Shown: in pieces, positions 22,548-30,584 of the stretch
Layout of the letters: each line of letters begins with the position of its first letter
Position numbering within the stretch: the stretch's first letter is position 1
Assembly: GCA_964448935.1 (NCBI GenBank)
Contig: CAYVBE010000018.1
Location: 1-35,162 of the forward strand
DNA length: 35,162 bases
From: CAYVBE01 sp964448935
GTDB lineage: Bacteria > Planctomycetota > Brocadiia > SM23-32
Direction: 5' to 3'
Position numbers and translations under genes: made by a program
The notes under the pieces: model-generated
Seen by the model: only the letters and a program-made list of their open reading frames with translations
Told to the model about the DNA's origin: nothing
Databases searched by the model: none

Positions 22548-23204
22548 ATGGACAGGAAAGACACCAGGACGGAACGGATGCTGGAGGAGCTACGGGCCAC
22601 GGACGCCTACGCCAGCACCATCGTGCCCACCGTGGTCAAAAGAACCAGCCACGGCGAGAGGGGATACGACATCTTCTCGCGCCTGCTGGAGGACCGCATC
22701 ATCTTCATCGGCAGCGTCATCAACGACGCCGTCGCCAACCTGACGGTGGCGCAGATGCTGTTCCTCCAGAGCGAGAACAAAAAGCAGGACATACACCTCT
22801 ACATCCACTGCAACGGCGGCTCCATTACCAGCGGGCTGGCCATCTACGACACCATGCAACTGGTGCAGTGCGACGTGTCCACCTACGTGGTGGGGCACGC
22901 GTTCAGCATGGCGGCCGTGCTGCTGGCCGGCGGCGCGACGGGCAAACGGTTCGCCCTGCCCCACGCACGAGTCATGCTCCATCAGCCCTGGGGCGACATG
23001 GAGGGCACCGCCGCGGACATCAGCATCCACGCCGAGGAGATGGTGAAGCTGAAGCACTGGATCAACAACATCCTCGCCGAGCACACCGAACAGCCGCTGG
23101 AGCGGATCGAGAAGGACGCCGACCGGGAGTTCTACATGTCGGCCGAAGAAGCCATGGAGTACGGGCTGGTTGACGAAGTGCTGAGCGCCGCCCGCGAGGG
23201 ATAA
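22548..23204 (+). CDS. clpP: ClpP-family protease subunit with altered active-site positions
   Basis: The 218-residue protein is clearly ClpP by length, order and motifs: IGSVINDAVANLTVAQMLFL, GSITSGLAIYDTMQ, Ser120 in GHAFSMAA, and His145 in RVMLHQP. Three otherwise strongly conserved places differ. The substrate-binding YINSPGGS reads YIHCNGGS. The nucleophile block GQAASMGA reads GHAFSMAA. The catalytic Asp, 49 residues after His in E. coli ClpP, is Glu194 here (DADREFYMS against the usual DRD). Asp190 and Asp192 are close by. It may therefore be a specialised or weak protease. The ATG at 22548 follows AAGGAG. It sits between tig and clpX, so it should still pair with ClpX. Confidence 0.9.
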   Translation: MDRKDTRTERMLEELRATDAYASTIVPTVVKRTSHGERGYDIFSRLLEDRIIFIGSVINDAVANLTVAQMLFLQSENKKQDIHLYIHCNGGSITSGLAIYDTMQLVQCDVSTYVVGHAFSMAAVLLAGGATGKRFALPHARVMLHQPWGDMEGTAADISIHAEEMVKLKHWINNILAEHTEQPLERIEKDADREFYMSAEEAMEYGLVDEVLSAAREG

Positions 23205-23260
23205 CGGGTTGCCGAGCAACCGGCGCCGCGCCGAACAAATTCACTCGGGACACATTCAAC

Positions 23261-24508
23261 ATGGCAGACAATCGCCAGGACCACAAAGAGGCATGTTCCT
23301 TCTGCGGCAAGAGCTACGATGCGGTCGAAAGGCTGATCCAGGGGGGGCAGAGCACGTTCATCTGCACAGAGTGTGTGGAGCTGTGCTACTCCATCATCAA
23401 GCAGGGCCGCATGCAGCCCAGGGAGACCCCCCAGTCGCTGCGCGTGCCCATGCCGGCCGAGATCAAGAAGGAACTGGATGAATACGTGGTCGGCCAGGAA
23501 TACGCCAAGAAAACCGTCTCCGTCGCCGTCCATAACCACTACAAGCGCCTGCTGCACGGCCACGCCGAAGATGTCGAGCTGGAGAAGAGCAACGTCCTGC
23601 TGGTCGGCCCCAGCGGCTGCGGCAAGACGTTGATCGCCCGCGTGCTGGCCAGGGCGCTGGATGTGCCCTTCGCTATCGCCGACGCCACTACTCTGACCGA
23701 GGCCGGATACGTCGGCGAGGACGTGGAGAACGTGCTGCTGAAGCTCATCCAAAGCGCCGACTACGACATCGAGCGCGCCGAGCAGGGCATCATCTACGTG
23801 GACGAGATAGACAAGATCGGCAAGACCTACCAGAACGTCAGCATCACGCGCGATGTCGGTGGCGAGGGCGTCCAGCAGGCCCTGTTGAAGATGCTGGAGG
23901 GCACCGAGGCCAACGTCCCGCCCCACGGCGGCCGCAAGCACCCCGAAGAGAAATACATCCAGATCAACACCGCCCGGATCCTGTTCATCTGCGGCGGTTC
24001 GTTCAGCGGCATCGAGGAACTGGTCGCCCGGCGCACCAACAAGCAGAGCATCGGCTTCGGCAAGAGCAGCCAGGAGGACGGACAGGACGAGGCCGAGCTG
24101 GGCGAACTGCTCAAGCAGGTCAGCGACGACGACCTGATCAAATACGGCCTGATCCCCGAGATGGTCGGCCGGCTGCCGGTCGTCGCCCCGCTGATGCCGC
24201 TGGGTGAGGAAGACCTGATCCGCATCCTGGTCGAGCCCAGGAATGCCGTGGTGCGCCAGTATCAGAAATACTTCGAGCTGGAAGAGGCCCGGCTGGAGTT
24301 CAGCGACGAGGGCCTCCGGGCCATCGCGCAGAGGGCCATGGGCAAAGGCACCGGCGCCCGCGGCCTGCGCAGCGTGATGGAAAAGATCATGCTCGACCCC
24401 CTGTTCAACCTCCCGTCCCGCCCCAAGGGCTACACCTACATCGTTGGCCCCGAAGTAGTAAACGGCGAACGCCCCCTGCTGGAACAGCGCAAACGCAAAG
24501 GCGCCTGA
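23261..24508 (+). CDS. clpX: ClpX, ATP-dependent unfoldase of ClpXP
   Basis: ClpX unfolds tagged proteins and feeds them into ClpP. The 415-residue protein has the N-terminal zinc finger with Cys12, Cys15, Cys35 and Cys38. Walker A is GPSGCGKT at 116-123, Walker B IIYVDEID at 177-184, the pore loop GYVG at 149-152 and the RKH loop at 225-227. The ClpP-docking loop IGFG at 264-267 is intact, which implies that it binds the neighbouring ClpP despite that protein's unusual active site. KGTGARGLRSVMEKIMLDPLF near the C-terminus is the sensor-2 region. It starts 56 nt after clpP with a weak ribosome binding site and is followed by a long palindromic hairpin. Confidence 0.96.
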   Translation: MADNRQDHKEACSFCGKSYDAVERLIQGGQSTFICTECVELCYSIIKQGRMQPRETPQSLRVPMPAEIKKELDEYVVGQEYAKKTVSVAVHNHYKRLLHGHAEDVELEKSNVLLVGPSGCGKTLIARVLARALDVPFAIADATTLTEAGYVGEDVENVLLKLIQSADYDIERAEQGIIYVDEIDKIGKTYQNVSITRDVGGEGVQQALLKMLEGTEANVPPHGGRKHPEEKYIQINTARILFICGGSFSGIEELVARRTNKQSIGFGKSSQEDGQDEAELGELLKQVSDDDLIKYGLIPEMVGRLPVVAPLMPLGEEDLIRILVEPRNAVVRQYQKYFELEEARLEFSDEGLRAIAQRAMGKGTGARGLRSVMEKIMLDPLFNLPSRPKGYTYIVGPEVVNGERPLLEQRKRKGA

Positions 24509-24541
24509 AGGCGCCACACGGCAACCCCACCATCATGCAAC

Positions 24542-24583
24542 CGGCACGTAGCTCAGGCAGTCTGCCCGAGCTACGTGCCGTTT
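24542..24583 (+). terminator. 39-bp near-perfect palindrome, terminator of tig-clpP-clpX
   Basis: CGGCACGTAGCTC (24542-24554) pairs fully with GAGCTACGTGCCG (24568-24580). Inside it, after one mismatch, GGCA pairs with TGCC around a 3-nt loop. Only TTT follows, so it may also work as a 3' stabiliser. Confidence 0.65.
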
Positions 24584-24622
24584 GTGCTCCAGACAACCGC
24601 GCCGGACGCCGATAAGAAACGG

Positions 24623-24650
24623 TTGCCGTGGGCGGGGCATCTGTTATACT
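24623..24650 (+). promoter_or_regulatory. Promoter for the NPCBM-tailed protein
   Basis: TTGCCG (24623-24628), 16 nt, TATACT (24645-24650), about 37 nt before the GTG at 24687. Confidence 0.55.
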
Positions 24651-24686
24651 GGCAGGTGCAACGCTACCTCCCCTGGGGTCGGCGAC

Positions 24687-27188
24687 GTGGCTAAGAGAAA
24701 GCAGAGGATCCGCACCGAGTTGCTGATCGCCTTCACGCTGGCGGTGATCGCGTTCGCCGTGACCAGGCTCTGGCGCACCTATCGGCAGGAACAGCAGCGC
24801 GAGAGCTACATGCACATCGAGCAGGACCTGCGGGACTACCTGCAGAGGCCGCTGAGCGAGGAGCAGGACCGGTTGGAGGATTTCGCCCGGGCCGCCCACG
24901 GCCGGGTGCGGTGCGACGCGGCCGCGCTGCTGGCCCAGACGCGCCGACTGGTCCAGGAGACCCGCCGCCGCGGTCTGCGGGCGGGCACCGTCGCGGCGCG
25001 GAAGTACGAAGAGGTGCATCGCAATTTCGAGCGGGTCAAGCAGGGAAAACCGGCCGTATTCCCCGTCGGTGAGCCCTTTCTGCGGGCCTTCTATTCACCG
25101 TTTGATCTATCGTTGAACACCTACAGTGTCTGTGCGCCCGCCGGGCCGTCCGAGAGGCCGCCGCTCATCCTGACGCTCCGGCCCTCGCCGGGGGCGGACA
25201 CCGGCGAGCACCTGGACGCGCCGTGCTACGAGGGCGCTCTGTCCGCCACCCCGCAGGAACTCCCGGCGGATTCGCCGATCCATCTGCGCGAATCCCAGGT
25301 GATCGGCACGCTGAACGACCTGGCCCAGGCACACTCCTTCGATCCCGAGGGCGTTTACCTGTTCGGGCGTGGGGGCGCCGGACTGCTCGCGTGGCACGTG
25401 GCCGTTCACTACCCGGACCGGTTTGCCGGGGTGGCGGTCCTGGGGCCCTGTCCGGCCTGCGTCGGGCGGCCCTCGGAAGGCCCCTGGCCGGGCGCCGTCG
25501 GAGACGTGCGGCAGGCCGTCCGGTTTGTGATCTCCAGTCTCTGCCCCGCCAGCTATGCCGAGAACCTGGCGCGCCTCTCGCCCGTTGTGATCCATCCGCT
25601 GGGCGGGGGTGTTGAATCGGCGGCGGACAGTTGCATTATGGGGCGCCTGCGGGAGCTGGGCCACGCTGTGGAGTTTCTGGAGGTGCCCGTGAGGCCCGGC
25701 GAGGGGTTGCCGGAGTGGACGTCGCAGTATGCGCTGGCGAAGGCGCTGGCGGCCGAATCCGCCGGCCGGGCGGAGAAGTTCCGGTTCAAAACGGCCTCGC
25801 TTCGGCACAACCGGGCGTGGTGGGTGCGGCTTGAGCAGCTCGGCGACCCCGTTCGGTTCTCCACGGTCGAGGCCGCCGTGGAGGGCGACCGGGCAGTGGT
25901 GAAGACGGAAAACGTCTCGGCCCTGACGATCCTGCCAGACCGGATGCCCGAGGGCGTGTCTGCCGTGAGCGTGAACGGCGCGGAGCACCCGCTGCCGCCG
26001 GGCGCAGAGCCCCTGACCCTCCGCCGGGAGGCGGACTGGGGAACCAACCGGCCGCCCGGCCCGCAGAAGGCGCCGGGACTGTCGGGACCGTTCGAGGATG
26101 TCCTGCGGGACGCGTTTGCCGTGGTCTACGGCACCGAAGGGGAGGACGAGGCGTTGAAGAAAGTCTGCCGGAACGAGGCCAGGCGGTTCGCCGAGGGGTG
26201 GGAATACCGCCACGGCACGCGCCCGCGCCTGGTGAGCGACGAGCAGTTCGATCCCCGCGAGATGGAGCGCGTGAACCTGTTGCTGTTCGGCGGGCCGGAG
26301 GTCAACGGCATCTCGCGCAGGATTGGCGACCAACTGTCCGTCCGGCTGGAGGGGGGCGGCGTGAGGATCGGCGGGCGCGAGTATCGGGGTGACGGTGTTG
26401 GAGTGCTGTTCTGCCACCCCAATCCGCTGGTGCCGGACAGGATGATCGCCATGGTGGCCGGGTCCACGCCGGGCGCGCTCTACCAGGCGTGCGACAGGTT
26501 CGGTCTCGACCTCGACCGCGCGCGGCCGGAGGGGCACAAGTGGTTCGACTACGCCGTGTTCGACCCCAGGACGGCGGGGCCGGAGAGCTATCTGGAGGTG
26601 GGGTTTTTCGATAACGGGTGGGCGCCCCCGCAGACCGGACAGGCGCCCGAGGACGGGGGTGTGTTCTGGACCCGGAAAGCGGCGGTCGCCGCCGATCTGC
26701 GGCCACAGGAGTTCCCGACCCTGGCCTCCGCTGCAGACGCCGGGGAGGACGAGGTCTTTCTCTTGCGTGTGCGCCCTGCCTTCCGAGGGCCGGAGACCGA
26801 TGCGGTGGGGTTCGACAGGTCGGTTGCCGGGGGAACCATCCGGCTGGGCGGGCAGCGTTTCTCGAACGGACTCGGCGTTGGCGTGCCGGCGTCACTGTCC
26901 TTCCGGTTGGACGGGGAATTCCGCACGTTCCGCGCGTCGGTGGGGTTGACCGAGGCCGGGCACCTCTCCGGAAGCGGGGACGCGCGGGGGGTGGTCTTCG
27001 AGGTGCGGGGGGACGGCGAGTTGCTCGAACGCTCCGAGGCCCTGCCGATCAAAGGCGAGCCGGGGGTGGAGGACCTGACGGTGGACGTGACGGGCGTGGG
27101 CAGCCTGACTCTTTATGTGCGGCCGGTGCCGGACGACGCCGAGGTCGGCGCGGGCGCCGCATGGGCTCAGGCGATAGTGCTGCGCTGA
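24687..27188 (+). CDS. Membrane-anchored alpha/beta-hydrolase-like pseudoenzyme with NPCBM tail
   Basis: The product has 833 residues. It starts with a basic N-terminus and one transmembrane helix (LLIAFTLAVIAFAVTRLW, about 12-29), then a charged helical region. A hydrolase-like domain around 130-360 follows, with strand-turn-helix VYLFGRGGAGLLAWHVA and PDRFAGVAVLGP. The nucleophile elbow, expected as GxSxG, reads GRGGA with Gly229 in place of Ser, so serine-esterase chemistry is unlikely. A middle domain of unknown type runs from about 440 to 620. The last 125 residues match an NPCBM carbohydrate-binding module (IRLGGQRFSNGLGVG, then FRTFRASVGL, VFEVRGDGELLERS). The GTG at 24687 fits the promoter position; the frame continues upstream without a promoter. 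It probably binds glycans at the cell surface. Confidence 0.72.
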   Translation: MAKRKQRIRTELLIAFTLAVIAFAVTRLWRTYRQEQQRESYMHIEQDLRDYLQRPLSEEQDRLEDFARAAHGRVRCDAAALLAQTRRLVQETRRRGLRAGTVAARKYEEVHRNFERVKQGKPAVFPVGEPFLRAFYSPFDLSLNTYSVCAPAGPSERPPLILTLRPSPGADTGEHLDAPCYEGALSATPQELPADSPIHLRESQVIGTLNDLAQAHSFDPEGVYLFGRGGAGLLAWHVAVHYPDRFAGVAVLGPCPACVGRPSEGPWPGAVGDVRQAVRFVISSLCPASYAENLARLSPVVIHPLGGGVESAADSCIMGRLRELGHAVEFLEVPVRPGEGLPEWTSQYALAKALAAESAGRAEKFRFKTASLRHNRAWWVRLEQLGDPVRFSTVEAAVEGDRAVVKTENVSALTILPDRMPEGVSAVSVNGAEHPLPPGAEPLTLRREADWGTNRPPGPQKAPGLSGPFEDVLRDAFAVVYGTEGEDEALKKVCRNEARRFAEGWEYRHGTRPRLVSDEQFDPREMERVNLLLFGGPEVNGISRRIGDQLSVRLEGGGVRIGGREYRGDGVGVLFCHPNPLVPDRMIAMVAGSTPGALYQACDRFGLDLDRARPEGHKWFDYAVFDPRTAGPESYLEVGFFDNGWAPPQTGQAPEDGGVFWTRKAAVAADLRPQEFPTLASAADAGEDEVFLLRVRPAFRGPETDAVGFDRSVAGGTIRLGGQRFSNGLGVGVPASLSFRLDGEFRTFRASVGLTEAGHLSGSGDARGVVFEVRGDGELLERSEALPIKGEPGVEDLTVDVTGVGSLTLYVRPVPDDAEVGAGAAWAQAIVLR

Positions 27189-27190
27189 GG

Positions 27191-27667
27191 TCAGGTCAGT
27201 TCGGCCACAAACTGTTTGACCGGGTCCGGGTGTTCGTCCTTCTGCAACGCCTTCGCCTTCAGACCCAGCACCGCGCGAGGCCCCTTGCCGCACAGCTCTT
27301 CCATCGCCTCGAAGGTGCCCTCTATACCCAGACCGCCGGTGGTCAGGAAGAACGCCACCTCGGGCAGGCCCTCGGCGTGTCGCTCGATCCAGGTCCGCAC
27401 CGGCGCCGACACCGAGCACGCCCAGACCGGAGTGCCGACAATCACCAGATCGTATTCTGCCGGATCGTGCCGGTCGGGCTCCAGGTCCGCCTCCTTCTTG
27501 AACAGCGCGTCCTTGCCGGACCCCATGTATCCCAGGAAGCCGCTGCGGTCCTTGCGGTCCACGATCTCCTCCATGTCGCACTGCAGCTCCGCCGCAATTG
27601 CCCCCGCCAGCTTCCGCGTGTTCCCCGTGCGCGAGTAGTAGACCACCAGCATCTTCTCGTCCGCCAT
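27191..27667 (-). CDS. Flavodoxin family protein
   Basis: The 158-residue protein has the FMN phosphate loop near the start, LVVYYSRTGNTRKLAGAIAAEL (SRTGNT at about 12-17), then a strand DLVIVGTPVWACSVSAPVRTWIE contacting the isoalloxazine ring, and VAFFLTTGGLG. This is the larger flavodoxin/NADPH-quinone-reductase-like type used as an electron carrier or reductase. The open frame extends well upstream, but the ATG at 27667 has GGGAGA five nucleotides before it and lies just downstream of a good promoter. It converges on the preceding gene with only 2 nt between stops. Confidence 0.88.
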   Translation of the reverse strand: MADEKMLVVYYSRTGNTRKLAGAIAAELQCDMEEIVDRKDRSGFLGYMGSGKDALFKKEADLEPDRHDPAEYDLVIVGTPVWACSVSAPVRTWIERHAEGLPEVAFFLTTGGLGIEGTFEAMEELCGKGPRAVLGLKAKALQKDEHPDPVKQFVAELT

Positions 27668-27706
27668 AGTTCTCTCCCGGTTTGAGCAAACCCGACCTGC
27701 GGGCCC

Positions 27707-27735
27707 AATGTACACCCCACCGCCTCCCGTTGCAA
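27707..27735 (-). promoter_or_regulatory. Promoter for the flavodoxin gene
   Basis: On the minus strand TTGCAA (27735-27730), a 17-nt spacer, then TACATT (27712-27707). Confidence 0.55.
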
Positions 27736-28004
27736 TGACCATGCCGTCCGGCGAACAGTTCTCGGCTCTCAGTCGCACCCACATGTACAGCCGGTTCATA
27801 TCCGGGACGGGAACCATCCGATTCCCGGCTGGCCCCGGCGGCCGCTGCCAATCGGTCATAGGGATCAGCACCCGAACCAGCTCTGGGTGAATCTGGGCAT
27901 CTTCCCTGTGCTGCGCGGGAGCTGTTGGAGTTCGGCCTCTCGAAGATCTCCCTTTCAACCGGGTGGTCCCTGCGTGGTTAGAAGCCCCTGTTGCCATTCT
28001 CCAC
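27736..28004. other. Intergenic region between divergent genes
   Basis: The gap between the flavodoxin and GH105 start codons is about 410 nt, with one promoter at each end. I see no gene, repeat or strong hairpin in the middle part. Confidence 0.5.
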
Positions 28005-28034
28005 TTGCCACGGTGAGGCTCAGCGTGTTACTAA
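28005..28034 (+). promoter_or_regulatory. Promoter for the GH105 gene
   Basis: TTGCCA (28005-28010), an 18-nt spacer, then TACTAA (28029-28034), about 40 nt before the GTG start. Confidence 0.45.
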
Positions 28035-28076
28035 AGGCCCGTCCAGAGAGATATTGGTTGGAGGAGGAGATCGTTC

Positions 28077-29192
28077 GTGGAACTTTTTGTTCTGTTGCTG
28101 GTTCTGGCCCTGGGCATCACTTTGGCACCCAATGTGACGGCCGGGGAGGCTGGCGGCTGTGATCCAACGCACATCGCGCGGCGGGTTGCGGGGAGTCTTA
28201 TGGCGCGTGACAGGGTCTGGGGCAACTACACCCTGGACCTGGCCCTGGAGGCCATGCTGGAGATGGACCGCGTCACCGGGGACCGTGATTATCTGCCCTA
28301 CGTGCAGAGCGTCATGAAGCGGCGCGCCCACGAGCCGGGCGTCACGGTTCCCTGGGAAAGCCAGCCGTTCTGCCACGTCAATTACAAGCTCTACGAGGTG
28401 ACCGGCGACGCGCGTTACGTCGAGCCGTTCGTCGCCGAGACCGACCGCTACCGCCGCGAGGTCACCCGCTCTCCGGAGGGGGCGATCGCCCATCGGCCGA
28501 AGGAGCCGGGCCGCCACCTGCTGATTGACATGCTGCAGGACTACGCCGCCCGCATGGCCCAGGCCGGGCGGCTGAGCGGAGACGAGAGCTTCTTCGGCGA
28601 GTGCGTCGAGCAGCACCGCATCTACCACCGCCTGCTGCGCGATCCCGAGACCGGGCTCTGGCACCAGGGCCGCGGCTGGCTGCAAGACCCGATGGAACTG
28701 TCCCCCGGCGAGTGGTCGCGCGGGCAGGGGTGGTTGATACGCGGCATGGTGGACTCCTTGCGCGCGCTGCCCTCGGATTCCCGACACGCGGAGGAGTTGC
28801 GCGGCTACCTGGCAGAGCTGGCCGACGCGCTGGTAGCGCGCCAGGCGTCGGATGGCAGCTGGCACCAGTTGCCGCACCTGCCGTCGGAGGAGAGCTGCCC
28901 CGATTCCACCGGGACCGGTCTGATCTACTACAACCTGGCCGTCGCACTGGATGAAGGTTTCCTCGGGGGCGACCGGTACCGCCGCGCAGCGGAGCGGGCG
29001 TGGGCGAGGATTCCCGACTTCGTCACCCGGGACGGCGCGGTCCTGGATGCCTGCCCGGGCCCCGGGCCGCTGCGCTCGATCGAGCCCTACCTCCGCACCC
29101 CTGGAGGCCGTGAAGAGGGCGAGGGCCACGGCCCGGGCTGCATCATCTTCGCCTGCGCGGGCCGGGTTCTGAGCCTCGCGGCGCGGCAATAA
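28077..29192 (+). CDS. Secreted glycoside hydrolase family 105/88 (unsaturated uronyl hydrolase)
   Basis: The 371-residue protein has a signal peptide (residues 1 to about 22, ELFVLLLVLALGITLAP) and an (alpha/alpha)6 barrel. Family marks are WGNYTLDLALEAMLEM, HLLIDMLQDYAARMAQAGRL (carrying the Asp expected to be catalytic), LWHQGRGW, WSRGQGWLIRGMVDSLRALP near 215, DSTGTGLIYYNLA near 280 and HGPGCIIFACAG near the end. GH105 enzymes remove the unsaturated uronic acid from oligosaccharides made by polysaccharide lyases, for example rhamnogalacturonan or ulvan products. That would complement the beta-helix protein encoded 8 kb upstream. The GTG start follows GGAGGAGGAG. Confidence 0.85.
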   Translation: MELFVLLLVLALGITLAPNVTAGEAGGCDPTHIARRVAGSLMARDRVWGNYTLDLALEAMLEMDRVTGDRDYLPYVQSVMKRRAHEPGVTVPWESQPFCHVNYKLYEVTGDARYVEPFVAETDRYRREVTRSPEGAIAHRPKEPGRHLLIDMLQDYAARMAQAGRLSGDESFFGECVEQHRIYHRLLRDPETGLWHQGRGWLQDPMELSPGEWSRGQGWLIRGMVDSLRALPSDSRHAEELRGYLAELADALVARQASDGSWHQLPHLPSEESCPDSTGTGLIYYNLAVALDEGFLGGDRYRRAAERAWARIPDFVTRDGAVLDACPGPGPLRSIEPYLRTPGGREEGEGHGPGCIIFACAGRVLSLAARQ

Positions 29193-29194
29193 CC

Positions 29195-29223
29195 TTGCGC
29201 TTCTATGTCTTTTTCCTTAAACT
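29195..29223 (+). promoter_or_regulatory. Promoter for exbB-exbD operon
   Basis: TTGCGC (29195-29200), a 17-nt spacer, then TAAACT (29218-29223). The leader to the exbB start would be about 110 nt. Confidence 0.4.
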
Positions 29224-29338
29224 CTTTACAAACGTTGGGATTGTCTGGAAAGTCATCCAAACCGGCCGAACGGTCCGGCTGTCTGCACGAGATGAGTTCG
29301 ATCCCCCGCGTAATCTCAGGGCGTTGAAGGGAGTCTGC

Positions 29339-30166
29339 ATGTATCGGCGATGGTTTGTGGGCGTGGTTGTGCTGATTGTCTGCGTGAGTTTTTCGACCGG
29401 TTCGGTTCGCGCGCAGGTGGTCCCGGCGGGCGGAGAGCCGGCGGCCGCCGAAGCCCCGGCGGGCGAACAGGCCGATGCGCCCGCCGCGGAAGGAGCGGAC
29501 GAGGAGTTGACCGTGGGCGAGGCGTTCCTGCTGAAGCTCCGACAGGGCGGCCTGACCATGGTCTTCCTGTTCCTGGCCTCCGTGGCCGGCGTGGCGTGCG
29601 CCATCGAGCGTCTGTTCAACCTGCGGGTCGGCAAGATAGTGCCCGAAGGGCTGGCGGAGCGGGCGGACCGCATCTGGACTTCCGGACGGCGGGATGAGCT
29701 GGAGGTGCTCGGCGAAAAGGAGCGCAGCACCCTGGCCCGCGTGCTGGCGGTGATAGGCCGGCACCGGGACAGCACCATGATGGAGGTCTCCGCCATGGCC
29801 GGCGACGTGGCGGCGCGCGACCTCCGACGCCACCTGCAGAAGGCATATCCACTGGCCGTCGTGGCCACCGTCTCGCCCCTGCTGGGTCTGCTGGGAACGG
29901 TGATCGGCATGATCGGCGCGTTCGACAAGGTCTCCGCCGCCGGCTCGCTGGGCGACGCCTCCATGCTGGGCGGCGACATCAGCAAGGCCCTCATCACCAC
30001 CGGCACCGGCCTCACCATCGCCATCCCCGCCCTGGTGGCCTACCACTTCTTCAAAAGCCGCACCAACTATTACGCCATCGTCCTGGAGGAGACCGTGGAC
30101 GAGTTGATCAGCTCCTGGTTCGGCGGCTCTCGGCACGCTGTGGAGGAGGGCGCCGATGAGGGTTGA
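29339..30166 (+). CDS. exbB: ExbB/TolQ-type proton-channel subunit
   Basis: This is a MotA/TolQ/ExbB family inner-membrane protein that, with ExbD, turns proton flow into mechanical work across the envelope. The 275-residue product has a cleavable signal peptide (1 to about 25), an Ala/Pro/Glu-rich periplasmic linker (26-58) and three transmembrane helices at about 72-92, 172-194 and 218-238. The helix signatures VSPLLGLLGTVIGMIGAF and ALITTGTGLTIAIPALVAYHFF are diagnostic. The signal peptide plus linker before the first helix is common in ExbB versions of planctomycetes and some other phyla. The ATG follows AAGGGAG. Its end overlaps exbD by 11 nt. Confidence 0.92.
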   Translation: MYRRWFVGVVVLIVCVSFSTGSVRAQVVPAGGEPAAAEAPAGEQADAPAAEGADEELTVGEAFLLKLRQGGLTMVFLFLASVAGVACAIERLFNLRVGKIVPEGLAERADRIWTSGRRDELEVLGEKERSTLARVLAVIGRHRDSTMMEVSAMAGDVAARDLRRHLQKAYPLAVVATVSPLLGLLGTVIGMIGAFDKVSAAGSLGDASMLGGDISKALITTGTGLTIAIPALVAYHFFKSRTNYYAIVLEETVDELISSWFGGSRHAVEEGADEG

Positions 30167-30584
30167 ATTGGAGCAGGAAGAAGACACCGGCCTGCAGATG
30201 GCGCCGCTGATTGACTGCGTGTTCCTGCTGATCATCTTCTTCCTGGTGGCCACCACACTGAAGAAGGTGGAGAAGGAGCTGCCCCTTGACCTGCCGCAGG
30301 CATCGGCCGCCGTCAGCCGCCGGGTGATCGAGGACATGACGGTCATCTCCGTTGACCGCAGCGGCAATCTGCACCTCGGGGCCGAGCCCGTCGGGCAGAG
30401 CTACCTGAGCCAGACGCTCCGCGAGAAGGCCGCCGAGGACCCGCGCCACCGCATCCGCATAGACATAGACCGTCAGGCCCCCTCCTGGGCGCTGGTCCAG
30501 GTGCTGGACATGTGCAACTTCGAGGGGCTGAAGAACATCGGTATCAAAACAAAGAGGGTGCCCCGTGAGTCCATTGACCGATAG
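30156..30584 (+). CDS. exbD: ExbD/TolR-type proton-channel subunit
   Basis: The 142-residue protein has a short cytoplasmic start, one transmembrane helix at about 17-36 (APLIDCVFLLIIFFLVATT) with the essential Asp20 equivalent to the proton-carrying Asp of E. coli ExbD, and a periplasmic domain ending in VLDMCNFEGLKNIGIKTK, as usual for the family. The ATG lies inside the end of exbB, and the next gene starts 20 nt before the exbD stop, so the three proteins should be made in fixed proportion. Confidence 0.93.
   Translation: MRVELEQEEDTGLQMAPLIDCVFLLIIFFLVATTLKKVEKELPLDLPQASAAVSRRVIEDMTVISVDRSGNLHLGAEPVGQSYLSQTLREKAAEDPRHRIRIDIDRQAPSWALVQVLDMCNFEGLKNIGIKTKRVPRESIDR

Noticed and set aside
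24542..24580. tRNA-like look of the GTAGCTCAGG stretch after clpX
   Set aside because: It is one arm of a 39-bp palindrome; there is no anticodon arm, T-arm or acceptor stem.
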